From Candidatus Methylophosphatis roskildensis (lineage in GTDB: Bacteria; Pseudomonadota; Gammaproteobacteria; Burkholderiales; Rhodocyclaceae), in the NCBI GenBank assembly GCA_016708905.1, contig JADJEV010000001.1, positions 372,001-436,000 on the forward strand: a DNA stretch of 64,000 nt, given 5' to 3'. A model generated the notes under the pieces. The model did not search any database, was not told where the DNA came from, and saw only the letters and a list, made by a program, of their open reading frames with translations. Shown piece by piece: positions 46,781 to 56,087 of this stretch (position 1 is its first letter; each line of letters begins with the position of its first letter). Both the position numbers and the translations under genes were made by a program.

Positions 46781-47638
46781 TCAATGCTTGGTGATCACGA
46801 CTTCGAGGTACTCGCCGGGCACCACCAATGAAGCCGCGCCGGCGGTGTTCATCTCCTCGAGCAGCGCGGTGATGTCGCGCTCCAGCGCCTGCTGGCCCGC
46901 CGCGTCGAGCGCGGCGAAGGCCTTGAGCGTCGGCCCGTAGTAGTCGCGGAACACCTGCAGCCAATGCGCGGCCGAGCGGTAGCGGAAGTTGAAGATCCGT
47001 CGCTCGCAGCGGATCTGCGCGGCACGTGGGCCGAACAGTTCGACGATGTGCGGCTCGGTGCCCCACAGCGCGGGCGACTTCAGCCCCGCGGGCGGCGGCA
47101 CATGGGCGCCGATCACCTTGAACAGCCGGCCGATGAAGCCCTCGGGTGTCCAGTTGGCCAGGCCGATGCGCCCGCCGTCGCGCAGCACACGCAGCATCTC
47201 GCGCGCCGGGCGGCCGTGGTCGGGGGTGAACATGGCGCCGAAGGTAGACAGCACGGCGTCGAAGCTGCCGTCGTCGAAAGGCAGCTCCTCGGCGTCGGCC
47301 ACCTGGAATTGCACCGACAGTCCGTCCGCATGTGCACGCACGCGGCCCTTGTCGAGCAGTGCGGGGACATAGTCGGTGGAGGTCACCTGGGCGAAGCGGC
47401 GTGCCGCGGCAAGCGTGGCGTTGCCGTTGCCGGCGGCCACGTCGAGCACACGTTCACCGGCGCGCACGTCGGCGGCTTCGGCGAGCGACTCGCCGACGAT
47501 CTGCAAGGTGGTGCCGATGACCGCGAAGTCGCCGCTGGCCCAGGTGGACTGCTGCTTCGCCTTGATGGCGGCGAAATCGGGTTGAACCTGCCTGGGCACT
47601 GCAGCATGCGGGGTTGCGATACAGGTATCGGATTCCAT
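46781..47638 (-). CDS. Class I SAM-dependent methyltransferase, divergent from AraC
   Basis: The 285-residue protein has motif I (VLDVAAGNGNATLAAAR, about residues 65-81), the post-motif TSTDYVPALL and FDAVLSTFGAMFTPD typical of UbiE-like enzymes. Substrate is unknown. Start ATG at 47638. It is transcribed away from an AraC-type regulator, and three direct repeats lie in the shared gap, so regulation by that protein is likely. Confidence 0.85.
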   Translation of the reverse strand: MESDTCIATPHAAVPRQVQPDFAAIKAKQQSTWASGDFAVIGTTLQIVGESLAEAADVRAGERVLDVAAGNGNATLAAARRFAQVTSTDYVPALLDKGRVRAHADGLSVQFQVADAEELPFDDGSFDAVLSTFGAMFTPDHGRPAREMLRVLRDGGRIGLANWTPEGFIGRLFKVIGAHVPPPAGLKSPALWGTEPHIVELFGPRAAQIRCERRIFNFRYRSAAHWLQVFRDYYGPTLKAFAALDAAGQQALERDITALLEEMNTAGAASLVVPGEYLEVVITKH

Positions 47639-47795
47639 GATGATCTCCTTCGGGGTTGGTACATCAGAAGCAATGTCTTCAATTCGAAGTCATCCGAAAA
47701 GAAGGCGGTTCGTTGTCGCTTGACCGGATGCGACATCGACGGTATGGATTGTTCAGAAACGCGCTGCTTGACGCTTCCCTCTGCGTCGGGGATAT

Positions 47796-47872
47796 TTGAT
47801 CGCGCGTCCAGAAGTGCGCACGTGAGCGCGCGTGGCTTGATCGAGCGTCCACGCGGCTTGCCCGAACGTCCG
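47796..47872. promoter_or_regulatory. Three direct repeats upstream of the AraC gene
   Basis: TTGATCGCGCGTCCA (47796), TTGATCGAGCGTCCA (47837) and TTGCCCGAACGTCCG (47858) recur at spacings of 41 and 21 bases, i.e. close to whole helical turns. AraC-family regulators bind such direct repeats. The last copy ends 13 bases before the araC ATG, suggesting autorepression. Confidence 0.55.
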
Positions 47873-47885
47873 GAGCCACTACGCG

Positions 47886-48887
47886 ATGAGCCATGACACC
47901 TTGTCCGACGTGTTGGGCACCGTGCGCTTGCGCGGTGCGGTCTTCTATTACGTGAGCTGCCGCGAGCCGTGGTCCGCGGAGGGTTCGGGCGTGCGCGAGG
48001 TCGCCGCCGCGGTAACGGGCGCCGAACACGTGATCGCGTACCACATGATCACCAAGGGCGACGGCTGGGCAGCGGTCTCCGGACTCGGCCCGGTTCGGCT
48101 CGCAACGGGTGACGTGGTGATGTTTCCGCAGGGCGATGCGCACGTGATGTCGAGCGCGCCAGGATTAAAGCCGTCCCACTCCGATTTCGATTGGGTGTAT
48201 GCAGCGCGCAATCAACCCATGCCAATGCCGATCGCCTACCACAGCGGCGTCGAGCAGCCGGGCGCATCGATGCCGGTGGACACCGCCGACACAATCCTGC
48301 TGTGCGGTTTCATCGCTTGCGATCTGCGACCGTTCAACCCGTTGATCGCGGCGCTGCCCCGCGTGCTGCACGTTCCGGCGGCAGGGGCGGCCAGCTGGGT
48401 CGCGAGCATCCTCGATCAGGCGGTGGCGGAGTCGCGCGATCCGCGCGCGGGCAGTGACGTGCTGCTCGCGCGCATCAGCGAGATGTTCTTCGTCGATGCT
48501 GTGCGGCGCTACATCGAGTCGCTTCCCGAACCCGCCACCGGCTGGCTGGCGGCGCTGCGCGACCGCCATGTCGGCAAGGCGATCGGCCTGCTGCACCGGC
48601 GACCGGCCGAGCATTGGACGATCGACGAGCTGGGCCGGCAGGTCGGACTGTCACGTTCGGCGCTGCACGAGCGCTTCCTCGAGTTCATCGGGCAGCCGCC
48701 GATGCAGTACCTGGCGAACTGGCGCATGCAGCGCGGCGCGGTCCTGCTGCGCGACGGCGACGCGACGGTGGCGACGATCGCCCAGGAGGTCGGCTACGAC
48801 TCCGAGGCCGCTTTCGCGCGCGCCTTCAAGCGCCTGGTCGGTCAGCCGCCGGCGGCGTGGCGGCGGGCACAGCGTGTATCGAGCTAG
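47886..48887 (+). CDS. AraC-family regulator with cupin N-terminal domain
   Basis: The 333-residue regulator has a cupin_6-type sensor domain (about residues 10-200) and a two-HTH AraC domain (about 225-328; WTIDELGRQVGLSRSALHERF and VATIAQEVGYDSEAAFARAFKRLVG). Divergent from a methyltransferase gene, whose expression it probably controls. Inducer unknown. Start ATG at 47886. Confidence 0.92.
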   Translation: MSHDTLSDVLGTVRLRGAVFYYVSCREPWSAEGSGVREVAAAVTGAEHVIAYHMITKGDGWAAVSGLGPVRLATGDVVMFPQGDAHVMSSAPGLKPSHSDFDWVYAARNQPMPMPIAYHSGVEQPGASMPVDTADTILLCGFIACDLRPFNPLIAALPRVLHVPAAGAASWVASILDQAVAESRDPRAGSDVLLARISEMFFVDAVRRYIESLPEPATGWLAALRDRHVGKAIGLLHRRPAEHWTIDELGRQVGLSRSALHERFLEFIGQPPMQYLANWRMQRGAVLLRDGDATVATIAQEVGYDSEAAFARAFKRLVGQPPAAWRRAQRVSS

Positions 48888-49106
48888 TCCGTGCACCAGT
48901 CGGTGGTGCGGCGTCTGCGGCCTTGCTCGACAACATGCGCATATCGCACGCAATCCGGGACAGCGCACCGTTTTTCGAGTGGCCTTGACCCCGAAGAACG
49001 GACGTCATGAAGTGCACGAATCGGACTTCATTGAGGAACGGATGAAGCCAGGAAGGGCGATTGGCTCCAGCCCGATGCTTCCGGCCAACTGCGCAGCTCG
49101 CGACCG

Positions 49107-49868
49107 ATGAACTTGCCGTCGGCGACGCATCTGGTGCTGATACCGAGCTTCAATCCCGGCGCGAAAGTCTATGAGACGGTGCGCGGCGCGCGGGCGCACT
49201 GGAATCCGGTGTGGGTGGTGGTCGACGGCAGCACCGACGACACGCCTGCCGGGCTGGCGGCGCTGGCGGCCGAGGATGCCGGCCTGCGCGTGATCGTCCT
49301 GGCCGAGAACCGTGGCAAGGGCGCGGCCGTGCTGCATGGGATCGACCTGGCCGTCCAGGTGGGGTACACGCATGCGCTGACCATGGACGCCGACGGCCAG
49401 CACCCGGCCGCGATGATTCCAGACTTCATGGCCACATCGGCTGCCCATCCCGCCTCCATGGTGCTCGGCGTGCCCCGCTTCGATGCCAGCGCACCGGCGC
49501 TGCGGGTCAGGGGCCGGCGCATCTCCAACTGGTGGGCAAACCTGGAAACCCTGTGGTCCGGCATCGGCGATTCGCTGTTCGGCTTTCGCGTCTATCCGAT
49601 CGAGCCGCTGCGCAAGCTCATGCGCAGGCAGCGCTGGATGCGCCGCTTCGACTTCGACCCCGAGGCTGCCGTTCGCATGTGCTGGGCCGGCGTCAGCCCG
49701 GTCAACCTGTCGGCACCCGTCAGGTACTTCCGCCCCGACGAAGGCGGCGTTTCGCATTTCAACTATCTGCGCGATAACGCCCTGCTGACCTGGATGCATG
49801 GCCGCCTGCTCCTCGGTTTCCTGCTGCGCCTGCCCGTGCTGATCGCGCGGCGATTCGGTCCCGGCTGA
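49107..49868 (+). CDS. Family 2 glycosyltransferase
   Basis: The 253-residue GT2 enzyme has the nucleotide-sugar motifs VWVVVDGSTDDTP, ENRGKGAAVLHGIDLA and TMDADGQHP (DxD region), and a C-terminal hydrophobic stretch that may touch the membrane. A DPM1-like GT2 gene is usual in xanthomonadin/aryl-polyene loci, and this one starts the right half of the split locus here. Start ATG at 49107. Confidence 0.88.
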   Translation: MNLPSATHLVLIPSFNPGAKVYETVRGARAHWNPVWVVVDGSTDDTPAGLAALAAEDAGLRVIVLAENRGKGAAVLHGIDLAVQVGYTHALTMDADGQHPAAMIPDFMATSAAHPASMVLGVPRFDASAPALRVRGRRISNWWANLETLWSGIGDSLFGFRVYPIEPLRKLMRRQRWMRRFDFDPEAAVRMCWAGVSPVNLSAPVRYFRPDEGGVSHFNYLRDNALLTWMHGRLLLGFLLRLPVLIARRFGPG

Positions 49869-49994
49869 CAGCTCCCGTTCCGGCAGTCCACGATCGGGGG
49901 TGCCGATCGGCTCGCCCTGTCGTCGATCGGGATTGATCAGCCCGTTAGAATGCAGGCTGCGGATTCCGAATGTGCGCGAAAGGCGGATCAAGCC

Positions 49995-51440
49995 GTGACC
50001 GAATACGACGTCGTCGAATATCCCCACCGGCCATTTGCGCAGTTCCAGCCGGACCGATTGGCGGTACTCGCGACCTTGTTCGGGATGCAGCCGCAGAACC
50101 CGGCGTGTTGCCGCGTGCTCGAATTGGGCTGCGGGTCGGGTGGCAGCCTGATCCCGCTGGCCGACCTGCTGCCGAACGCCACGTTTCTCGGCATCGATCT
50201 CGCGCAGACCGCGATCGATCAGGGGCGCAAGCGCATCGATTCGCTCGCGCTGCGCAACGTCCGCCTCGAACAGATGGATCTGATGGACTTCCCGGCGGAG
50301 GCCGGCCAGTTCGACTACATCATCGCGCATGGTCTATTCAGCTGGGTGCCCGAGCCGGTGCGCACGCGGGCTCTGCGGATATGCCAGGGGCACCTTGCCC
50401 AGGATGGCATCGCCTGCATCAGCTACAACGCCTATCCGGGGTGTCACGTCCGGCAGATGTGGCGCGACATGATGCTGTTCCACACCGCGCAGTTCGACGA
50501 CCCGCGGGACAAGATCGACCAGGCGCGCAGCATCCTGCACCTCGTGGCACACGGCACCAGGCGCGACGACGCCGCCCATCGACTGGCAAAGGAAGAAGTC
50601 GCGCGCCGCAGCGGCATGAGCGATTCGTCGATTTTTCACGACGACCTCGCGCCCGTCTGGCAGCCGTTTCTGTTCCATGACTTCGTTTCGATGGCCGAGG
50701 GCCACGGCATGCAGTATCTGGCCGAAGCCATTTACCGCGACATGCAGTCGACCAGCATCGGCGGCGATGCGGCGCAGGTGCTGCAGGCACTGCGGGCCAC
50801 CGATCGCATCCGCTACGAGCAGTATCTCGACTTCTTCAGGATGCGGCGCTTGCGTCAGACCCTGTTGTGCCGGCAGGGCGTCGCGCTGCGCGACGAAGCC
50901 GATGTCTCGCGCATGGCGCAGTTTCACTACTCGGCACCGCTCCGTGATGTAGCGCCGCAGGGTGATGCGCTGCCGGCAGGCGCCAGAGCCTGGCGCAACG
51001 ATCTGAACGAGGTGACTGCAACAACCGACAATCCGGTCGGCCTGGCGGCGCTGGCGGCCATCGCCGATGCCTGGCCGGCGACGGTGCCGTTCGCCGACAT
51101 GGCCGCCATCACCGGCGACCGCGAGAGCCTGTGTACGGCCTTGCATTCGTACTACGCCTCCAGCCTGCTCAATGTTCATGCGCTCCCGCGAATGGCGGTG
51201 CGCGTGGCCGGCGAGCGGCCGCAGGTCTGGCGCGTTGCGCGCCTCGAAGCCGCTCTGGGATCCTCGATTCCGCAATTGAATCTGGGCACAATCGATCTCG
51301 AGAACGAGGCAATCCGCGGCTTGCTGCAACTGATCGACGGCACGCGCACGCGAAGCGAACTCGAAGCCGCCGCCGGCGGTCGCGATGCGCTCGATTCGAT
51401 CCTGCGCGACATGGCGCGCAAGGCACTGCTGGTTTCCTGA
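49995..51440 (+). CDS. Methyltransferase with regulatory domain (PKMT-like), first copy
   Basis: The 481-residue protein has an N-terminal SAM domain (VLELGCGSGGSLIPLADLLP, about residues 40-60; GIDLAQTAIDQG), a methyltransferase regulatory domain (about 215-300; FLFHDFVSMAEGHGMQYLAEA) and a C-terminal winged-helix-like part (about 390-481). This architecture is that of bacterial protein-lysine methyltransferases acting on outer-membrane proteins in Rickettsia, so a protein substrate is a reasonable guess. The start is the GTG at 49995 behind AAGGCGG; an ATG at 49950 is the alternative. Confidence 0.85.
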   Translation: MTEYDVVEYPHRPFAQFQPDRLAVLATLFGMQPQNPACCRVLELGCGSGGSLIPLADLLPNATFLGIDLAQTAIDQGRKRIDSLALRNVRLEQMDLMDFPAEAGQFDYIIAHGLFSWVPEPVRTRALRICQGHLAQDGIACISYNAYPGCHVRQMWRDMMLFHTAQFDDPRDKIDQARSILHLVAHGTRRDDAAHRLAKEEVARRSGMSDSSIFHDDLAPVWQPFLFHDFVSMAEGHGMQYLAEAIYRDMQSTSIGGDAAQVLQALRATDRIRYEQYLDFFRMRRLRQTLLCRQGVALRDEADVSRMAQFHYSAPLRDVAPQGDALPAGARAWRNDLNEVTATTDNPVGLAALAAIADAWPATVPFADMAAITGDRESLCTALHSYYASSLLNVHALPRMAVRVAGERPQVWRVARLEAALGSSIPQLNLGTIDLENEAIRGLLQLIDGTRTRSELEAAAGGRDALDSILRDMARKALLVS

Positions 51441-52882
51441 TGACGCCCTACGACGACCTGCCCTACGTCAGCCGGCCGTTCCGTCAGACCCACCCCGACC
51501 GTCTGGCGAGCATGGGCCTGCTGCTCGGCATGACGCCGGCCGATCCGCGCACGGCACACGTGCTCGACGTCGGCTGCGGCTCGGCGCTCAATCTCATCGC
51601 GATGGCGGCGACCCTGCCGGATGCGCGCTTTTTCGGCTTCGATCTCGCGCAAACGGCGGTCGAGCAGGCGCGCTCGTGCATCGCCCGGCTCGGACTGCAA
51701 AACATCCGCGTCGAACATATGGATCTGCTGGAATTCCCCGGCGACGCCGGCGAGTTCGACTACATCATCGCGCACGGTTTCTACTCCTGGGTGCCGGAAG
51801 AGGTGCGCGAAGCGCTGTTGGCACTGGTGAACCGCCATGCCAGCCCGCATGCGATCTGCTATCTGAGTTTCAATGCCCGCCCCGGTTCCACCCTGCGCCT
51901 GGCCTGGCGCGAAGCGGCGGCCTATCACGCGCACGGCATCATCGATCCGGTCGAGCGCGCGCAGGCATCGGTGCGCATGCTCGAACTGATGGCCGAGACA
52001 AGTGCGGCGCGGCCCGGTGCGTGGCGGGATATCGTCACCGAGATGGTCGACGCGGTGCACGCGAAGGGCATTCGGTGGGTCGGCCACGACGACTTCGGGC
52101 CGGTGTTCGAGCCCTTTCACTTCCACGAGGTCGCTGAGGCGGCGGCACGGCACGGCATGCAGTACCTGTCCGATGCCTGCCACTTCGACAGCCAGCCCTA
52201 CGAACTCGGCGATCCGGCGCGCGAGATCCTGCAGGATCTCGAGCAACGGGATCTGCTGCTGCGCGAGCAGTATTTCGATTTTCTCGAACTGCGCCCGTTT
52301 CGCCAGATCCTGCTCTGCCGCAGCGGCGTCGCGTTGCGCCGCCCGATCGATACCGCCGGTCTGCGGCAGATGTCGTTCAGTTCGGCGGCCGACGAAACCG
52401 GCGCGGCAGCGGACGGGCAGATAGTCGTCTCCAATCCGCTGACCGGCTCGCGCAGCGAGGTCGGCGAGTTGAGCCGTGCCATCCTGCGGCAACTTCGCGC
52501 GGCATGGCCCTGCAGCATGCCGTTTGCACAGGTTCTGCCCGCTCAGGCGGACAGGGACGAAATCGCGTTGAGGGTGGAGCGGCTGTGGGCCTGCGCGCTG
52601 ATCGAGGCCCACGCCGTTGCGCAGCGATGCGGCCGCGGTACGGAAGAACGCCCCGTCGTATGGCATCTGGCGCGCCTGGAGGCCGCTGACGGCACAACCG
52701 TGACCACACGCATCCATTCGCAATGCATCGTCGACGATGTCACCCGGGATCTGCTTCGCTTGCTCGACGGATCGCGCAGCCGCAGCGAACTGATCGCCCG
52801 CTTTCCCGATCTGCAGCGACGCCTGGACTGGCTCGCCCGAATGGGGCTGCTCGAACCGGCCGACGAGAGTACGCCAGCCTGA
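51440..52882 (+). CDS. Methyltransferase with regulatory domain (PKMT-like), second copy
   Basis: The 480-residue paralog of the preceding protein has the same order: SAM domain (VLDVGCGSALNLIAMAATLP, FDLAQTAVEQAR), the shared FDYIIAHGFYSWVPEEVRE segment, regulatory domain (FHFHEVAEAAARHGMQYLSDA) and a winged C-terminus ending in LLRLLDGSRSRSELIARFPDL. Its ATG overlaps the first copy's stop (TGATG). A tandem duplication with coupled translation suggests the two work as a pair. Confidence 0.87.
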   Translation: MTPYDDLPYVSRPFRQTHPDRLASMGLLLGMTPADPRTAHVLDVGCGSALNLIAMAATLPDARFFGFDLAQTAVEQARSCIARLGLQNIRVEHMDLLEFPGDAGEFDYIIAHGFYSWVPEEVREALLALVNRHASPHAICYLSFNARPGSTLRLAWREAAAYHAHGIIDPVERAQASVRMLELMAETSAARPGAWRDIVTEMVDAVHAKGIRWVGHDDFGPVFEPFHFHEVAEAAARHGMQYLSDACHFDSQPYELGDPAREILQDLEQRDLLLREQYFDFLELRPFRQILLCRSGVALRRPIDTAGLRQMSFSSAADETGAAADGQIVVSNPLTGSRSEVGELSRAILRQLRAAWPCSMPFAQVLPAQADRDEIALRVERLWACALIEAHAVAQRCGRGTEERPVVWHLARLEAADGTTVTTRIHSQCIVDDVTRDLLRLLDGSRSRSELIARFPDLQRRLDWLARMGLLEPADESTPA

Positions 52883-52916
52883 ACCCGGTAATTGCGATCG
52901 CCGAGCGTCGCATCCG

Positions 52917-53636
52917 TCATGCAAGGCCGCCATTGATCGAGATCACCTGCCCGGTGATGTAGGCGGCCGCATCGCTTGCCAGAAAGCCGACCAGTTCGGC
53001 GACCTCCTCGGGCTTGCCGGCGCGCCTGGCCGGCACCAGTTTTTTGATCGTTTGCGGATCGAATGCGCCCGCGATCATGCCGGTGTCGATGATGCCCGGT
53101 GCGACCGCGTTGACCGTGACGCCGCGGCTGGCCAGCTCGAGCGCCAGCGACCTGGTTGCACCGTGCAGCGCGGCCTTGGCCGCGCTGTAATTGACTTGGC
53201 CGCGGTTGCCGGTGATCGCGGCGATCGAGGTGATGTTGATGATGCGGCCCCAGCGCGCGCGGACCATCGGCATGGTCAGCGGGTGGGTGACGTTGAAGAA
53301 GCCGTTGAGCGATACATCGATCACGCTCGACCACTGCTCGGGCCGCATGCCCGGAAACACTGCATCGTCATGAATGCCGGCGTTATTGACCAGCACCTGG
53401 ATCGGGCCGTCGGCCAGCGTGTTCTCGAGCGCTGCGCGGGCGGCCTCACGCTCGCATACATCGAAAGCAAGCGCGGCCGCGCTGCCGCCGCCACGCGCGA
53501 TTTCACCGGCCAGTTGTTGTGCTGCCGCCAGGTTGCGATGGGCATGAACAAGGACGTGGCAGCCTTGCAGGGCGAGGCGGCGGCAGATCGCGGCGCCGAT
53601 GCCGCCACTGCCGCCGGTGACCAGGGCGCGCTTCAT
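52917..53636 (-). CDS. 3-ketoacyl-ACP reductase (FabG/ApeQ-like)
   Basis: The 239-residue SDR has the NAD(P) motif ALVTGGSGGIGAAICRRLA, the NNAG motif and the catalytic Ser-Tyr-Lys set (NITSIAAI...VNYSAAKAALHGA). Its start overlaps the upstream dehydratase stop (ATGA). It is the last gene of the minus-strand polyene-chain module and reduces the keto group in each elongation round by inference. Confidence 0.92.
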   Translation of the reverse strand: MKRALVTGGSGGIGAAICRRLALQGCHVLVHAHRNLAAAQQLAGEIARGGGSAAALAFDVCEREAARAALENTLADGPIQVLVNNAGIHDDAVFPGMRPEQWSSVIDVSLNGFFNVTHPLTMPMVRARWGRIINITSIAAITGNRGQVNYSAAKAALHGATRSLALELASRGVTVNAVAPGIIDTGMIAGAFDPQTIKKLVPARRAGKPEEVAELVGFLASDAAAYITGQVISINGGLA

Positions 53637-54109
53637 GGTGTGCTCCCTTTCGTACGGACATCGGGCCGAGCGACCAGAGCGGCGGCATCCAGAATCACCG
53701 CCGCGCGGCCTTCGATCAGTCTTGCACCGGTGCCGCTGACGACAAAACCGTAGAGCACGCTGTTGCGGTCGCCGCCCTGCCTCTGCGCGGCGATGTTCAA
53801 CGGCGTGGCGATGTCGTCCAGCCGATCGACCAGCAACTCGACGCTGCGCAGGCTGGCGAGGAAGCCTGCGCGAGGCCGGCCGCCCGCCGCGTTGCACAGC
53901 GCACCGTGCACCGCCATCGCCTGGGCCGCATATTCGATGCCGCAGGCCGCGTGCAGGCAACCGTGGCTGCGCAGCGGATTGTCGTGAGCCCGGTGACTGT
54001 CGGCATGGCAGACGATGCGCTCGTCATCCCATTCGAGTACGCCGTCGAGCAGACACATGCTTCCCTGGTGCGGTATGTGTGCGGCGATCCAGGCGCGGTC
54101 GAAAGTCAT
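53633..54109 (-). CDS. 3-hydroxyacyl-ACP dehydratase-like hotdog protein (ApeP-like)
   Basis: The 158-residue hotdog-fold protein has IPHQGSMCLLDGV near the start and HGCLHAACGIEYAAQAMAVHGA in the central helix, as in the dehydratases of aryl-polyene clusters. Start ATG at 54109; four-base overlaps on both sides tie it to the CLF and FabG genes. Confidence 0.87.
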   Translation of the reverse strand: MTFDRAWIAAHIPHQGSMCLLDGVLEWDDERIVCHADSHRAHDNPLRSHGCLHAACGIEYAAQAMAVHGALCNAAGGRPRAGFLASLRSVELLVDRLDDIATPLNIAAQRQGGDRNSVLYGFVVSGTGARLIEGRAAVILDAAALVARPDVRTKGSTP

Positions 54110-54900
54110 GGCGTGACCTGCGTGGTGAGTTGCAGCCCGTCGAGGTAGTCGAGGGTTATCGAAGTTGCCGTGCCACGCGCCACGGCCGCCAGCAGCGGCA
54201 GGCCGCGTGCCGCGGGAATGCTCCGTCGCAGCGTCTCCAGCGCCGGGTCGCCGATCGTCGACACTTCGTTCCGCGCGGCGGCGACTTCGATGCGGGCCAG
54301 CGTTCGCGCCGAGCGTTGCGGCGAGAGCACCAGCGCCACGCCGAAACAGCCCGGCAGCGGCCGCACGCTATGCAGCGGCTCGGGATACGGTGTGTCGCAG
54401 GCGATCAGCAGCACCGGTCGATCGAACGCCGTGACCTGCGACGCCGCCTCCAGCAGGCCGGCGCCGAAGGTGGCCTCGAAGGTGCAGATCGAGGTGGACG
54501 GCGCCATGGCACCGCTTGCGATGCCCCAGTAGCCGGAGGCGGCGTTATGCACCGAGTTGTGAAAGCGGGTCGGCGAGATCTGCCGGTCGGCACTTGCCAG
54601 CGCTTCGCAGATGGCATGGCAGTTGTCGCCATCGGCGCCGGACGACGAGAACACCGTGGCGAGTCCGGCTGGATCGAGCGCGCTCGCGGCCACGGCCTCG
54701 AACCCGACCGCCAGCGACAGCCTGACAATCTGCCCGGTGCGCCGCCGTTCCGCCGGCGGCAGCGCGGCCGGCGCCGGCACCACGGGCGGCGCATCGACGT
54801 AGGGCGCCTCGCCGCGCAGCACGGCGCGAGCGGCCGGCCAGTCGGCAAGACCCGGGCCGATCAGCCCGATACCATCGACATGGGCAGCGAGACTGCTCAT
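54106..54900 (-). CDS. Beta-ketoacyl synthase chain-length factor
   Basis: The 264-residue protein has the thiolase-like fold of the chain-length factor family (SSSGADGDNCHAICEAL, SPTRFHNSVHNAASGYWGIA) but no ketosynthase Cys; the corresponding region reads TSICTFEATFGAGLLEA with no catalytic signature. It pairs with the adjacent ketosynthase to set polyene length. Start ATG at 54900 overlaps the ketosynthase stop. Confidence 0.87.
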   Translation of the reverse strand: MSSLAAHVDGIGLIGPGLADWPAARAVLRGEAPYVDAPPVVPAPAALPPAERRRTGQIVRLSLAVGFEAVAASALDPAGLATVFSSSGADGDNCHAICEALASADRQISPTRFHNSVHNAASGYWGIASGAMAPSTSICTFEATFGAGLLEAASQVTAFDRPVLLIACDTPYPEPLHSVRPLPGCFGVALVLSPQRSARTLARIEVAAARNEVSTIGDPALETLRRSIPAARGLPLLAAVARGTATSITLDYLDGLQLTTQVTP

Positions 54901-56087
54901 GGCGCGACGCCGAACAGCAACGCGCAGTTGGTGCCGCCGAAGCCGAAGGAATTGCTCAGCACCCGGCGCGGCGGCTGCTCGAGGTTGTCGATCAGGTAGC
55001 GGCTGTTCAGCGCCGGGTCGGGCGTCTGCATATTCACCCCGCCACCGGGCATGAAGCCGTGGCTCAGCGCCAGCGCGCAGATCACCGATTCGATCGCACC
55101 GGCCGCACCCAGCGTGTGGCCGGTCGCGCCCTTGGTCGAACTCACCGGCACGCGCGGCCCGAACAGGCCGAACACCGCCTTGTCCTCGGCGGCATCGTTG
55201 GTCTGGGTGGCGGTGCCGTGCAGATTGATGTAATCGACATCGTCAGGACGCAAGCCGGCCGAGGCAAGCGCTGATTCCATTGCCATGCGCGCGCCCAGGC
55301 CATCCGGATGCGGTGACGACATGTGGTGCGCATCGCTCGATTCGCCGGCGCCCAGCAGCAGGACGGCACCATCGTCGCGTTCGCTCCGCTCGAGCAGGAT
55401 GAACCCGGCAGCCTCGCCGATGGAAATCCCGTTGCGCCGGGCGTCGTATGGCCGGCAGGCTTGCTGCGAAAGCAGCTCGAGCGAGTTGAATCCGTACAGC
55501 GTGGTCAGGCACAGCGAATCGACGCCGCCGACGATCGCGGCGTCGATCACCCCGGCTGCCATCAGTCGCGCGGCGGCGGCAAAGACCTTGGCGCCAGACG
55601 AACAGGCGGTCGAGATCACCGTCGCCGGACCGCTCAGCGCGAAACGACGCCGCACGAAATCGGCGGCCGAGTAGGAATTGTGGGTGGTGGCGTACTTGAA
55701 GTCGGGCGGCAGCGCACCGCTGGCCGGATCGCGCCGGCGATAGGCCAGCTCGGTCTGCAGGATGCCCGAGGTGCTGGTGCCGAGAAACACGCCGATTCGC
55801 GATTGGCCATGGCGGCAGATCGCCTCGTCGACCGCCTCGGCGAAGCCGTCCTGAATCAGCGCGAGTTCGGCCAGCCGGTTGTTGCGGCAGTCGTAATCGC
55901 GCAGGCCGGCTGCGAGTTGCACGTCATCGACGCCGGAGACCTCGCCGACATGAGTGTCGAGCTGCACGGTTTCGAAGCGGCAGGGCGCCAGTCCGCTGCG
56001 CCGCGCGCGCAGCGCAGCCAGCGTGGCGTCGAGCCCGCGGCCCAGGCAACTGGTCATCGTGTAGCGGGAGAGTCGAACGGCTTGCAC
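54897..56087 (-). CDS. Beta-ketoacyl-ACP synthase of the aryl-polyene type
   Basis: The 396-residue ketosynthase has the catalytic Cys in VISTACSSGAKV and the two His motifs NLHGTATQTND and KGATGHTLGAAGA. The start is taken as the GTG at 56087, which yields the usual N-terminus QAVRLSRYTMTSCLGRG; the ATG at 56057 is the alternative. It is the first gene of the KS-CLF-dehydratase-ketoreductase operon, all with four-base overlaps. Confidence 0.92.
   Translation of the reverse strand: MQAVRLSRYTMTSCLGRGLDATLAALRARRSGLAPCRFETVQLDTHVGEVSGVDDVQLAAGLRDYDCRNNRLAELALIQDGFAEAVDEAICRHGQSRIGVFLGTSTSGILQTELAYRRRDPASGALPPDFKYATTHNSYSAADFVRRRFALSGPATVISTACSSGAKVFAAAARLMAAGVIDAAIVGGVDSLCLTTLYGFNSLELLSQQACRPYDARRNGISIGEAAGFILLERSERDDGAVLLLGAGESSDAHHMSSPHPDGLGARMAMESALASAGLRPDDVDYINLHGTATQTNDAAEDKAVFGLFGPRVPVSSTKGATGHTLGAAGAIESVICALALSHGFMPGGGVNMQTPDPALNSRYLIDNLEQPPRRVLSNSFGFGGTNCALLFGVAP

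Noticed and set aside
51176..52933. Long open frame opposite the second PKMT-like gene
   Set aside because: Composition is that of an antisense shadow, and the plus-strand protein has full motifs and a coupled start.
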